Positions 4,963 to 5,139 of a stretch of DNA of 5,139 nucleotides are shown here, piece by piece. Made by a program: the position numbers and the translations under genes. The notes under the pieces are model-generated. The model was not told the DNA's origin and ran no database searches. It saw only the letters and a list, made by a program, of their open reading frames with translations. The DNA comes from an uncultured Collinsella sp. Its GTDB lineage: Bacteria; Actinomycetota; Coriobacteriia; Coriobacteriales; Coriobacteriaceae. How positions within the stretch are numbered: the stretch's first letter is position 1; each line of letters begins with the position of its first letter. The DNA lies in assembly GCA_900545995.1 (NCBI GenBank), contig URBM01000128.1:1-5139 (forward strand), in the 5' to 3' direction.

Positions 4963-5139
4963 CGAGGGCATTAAATCACACTGTCATCCAAGGGCCCGTG
5001 GGCAAAAAATAGCAAATATGAGTACTGTTACCAATTTAGTAACAGCGATTTCATGCCTTCAGAAGGCGATTTAGCCGTCAGGCGGGTCGCGCGCGCAGAC
5101 GTGGTGTAAGAGTGTCCTGAGGTCCGTCGCTGCAAGTCC
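4963..5139. other. Non-coding right end, no gene supported
   Basis: There is no open frame with a start and ribosome site. The plus-strand ATG at 5053 gives only 18 codons and has no Shine-Dalgarno. Visible items are a CTGTTAC/GTAACAG dyad (5025-5045), a small GCCTT-CAG-AAGGC hairpin (5055-5067), and a GC-rich stretch (5081-5100). It may be the leader of a gene or structured RNA lying beyond the window. Confidence 0.5.
5025..5045. repeat. CTGTTAC/GTAACAG dyad
   Basis: CTGTTAC (5025-5031) and GTAACAG (5039-5045) are perfect 7-bp inverted repeats around CAATTTA. The core GTTACCAATTNNGTA is shared with the tRNA terminators (GTTACCAATTCGGTA), and the CTGTTAC half-site echoes the TGTTACAG arms of the dyads upstream of the tRNA. 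It has no T run, so it is not a terminator as such. Confidence 0.55.

Noticed and set aside
4462..4971. 169-codon open frame on the minus strand
   Set aside because: It runs antisense through the tRNA and both 88-bp copies. Its product contains PPAGFEPAISTLKGW, the familiar artefact of translating an antisense tRNA, and it repeats because the DNA repeats.
4944..5010. Possible minus-strand tRNA
   Set aside because: The T loop TTCGAAT is present, but the T stem has a mismatch, and no matching acceptor strand or anticodon arm can be placed upstream.

Overview
The window is high-GC, densely coding bacterial chromosome. The coding style (GC-rich third positions, long antisense shadow frames), the actinobacterial-looking gene content and the short non-coding gaps point to a Coriobacteriia-type gut actinobacterium, with Collinsella or a close relative my best guess. 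This rests on recalled resemblance, not a database search.

Left part (1-2104): two same-strand genes that overlap by one base (TAATG). Both encode soluble helical proteins with no recognised catalytic motif. The first is cut by the left edge of the window. They look like diverged paralogues of a TPR-like helical-repeat family: each has a Trp-centred helix, then an R-Y-R helix, then a second P-W helix about 75-84 residues later. A strong Shine-Dalgarno sequence lies inside the end of the first gene, so translation is probably coupled.

Centre (2150-4327): one uninterrupted 725-codon gene carrying a complete MurT and a complete GatD in one polypeptide. In the model organisms these are two proteins that together amidate D-Glu of lipid II to D-isoglutamine. 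All the key residues I can map are present: the P-loop, four zinc cysteines, the MurT Asp cluster, and the GatD Cys, His and Arg. The enzyme should therefore be functional and locked at 1:1 stoichiometry. A hairpin terminator follows 6 bases after the stop codon.

Right part (4328-5139): non-coding apart from one tRNA-Glu(UUC) gene. Upstream of it are two copies of a dyad with identical geometry (15-base arm, 25-base spacer, 15-base arm), exactly 80 bases apart, and an orphan copy of one arm of the upstream terminator. Downstream is the tRNA terminator. An 88-base block containing the tRNA 3' end, the terminator and an antisense T-arm-like motif is then repeated perfectly 189 bases further on. 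The 101 bases between the two copies are GC-rich and hairpin-prone. This resembles a small tRNA-associated repeat or the scar of a mobile element. The last 177 bases hold one short dyad and no gene that I can support.

The protein genes have no obvious functional link to one another beyond shared strand and close spacing. The most notable items are the MurT-GatD fusion, the twin dyads and the duplicated tRNA-end block.
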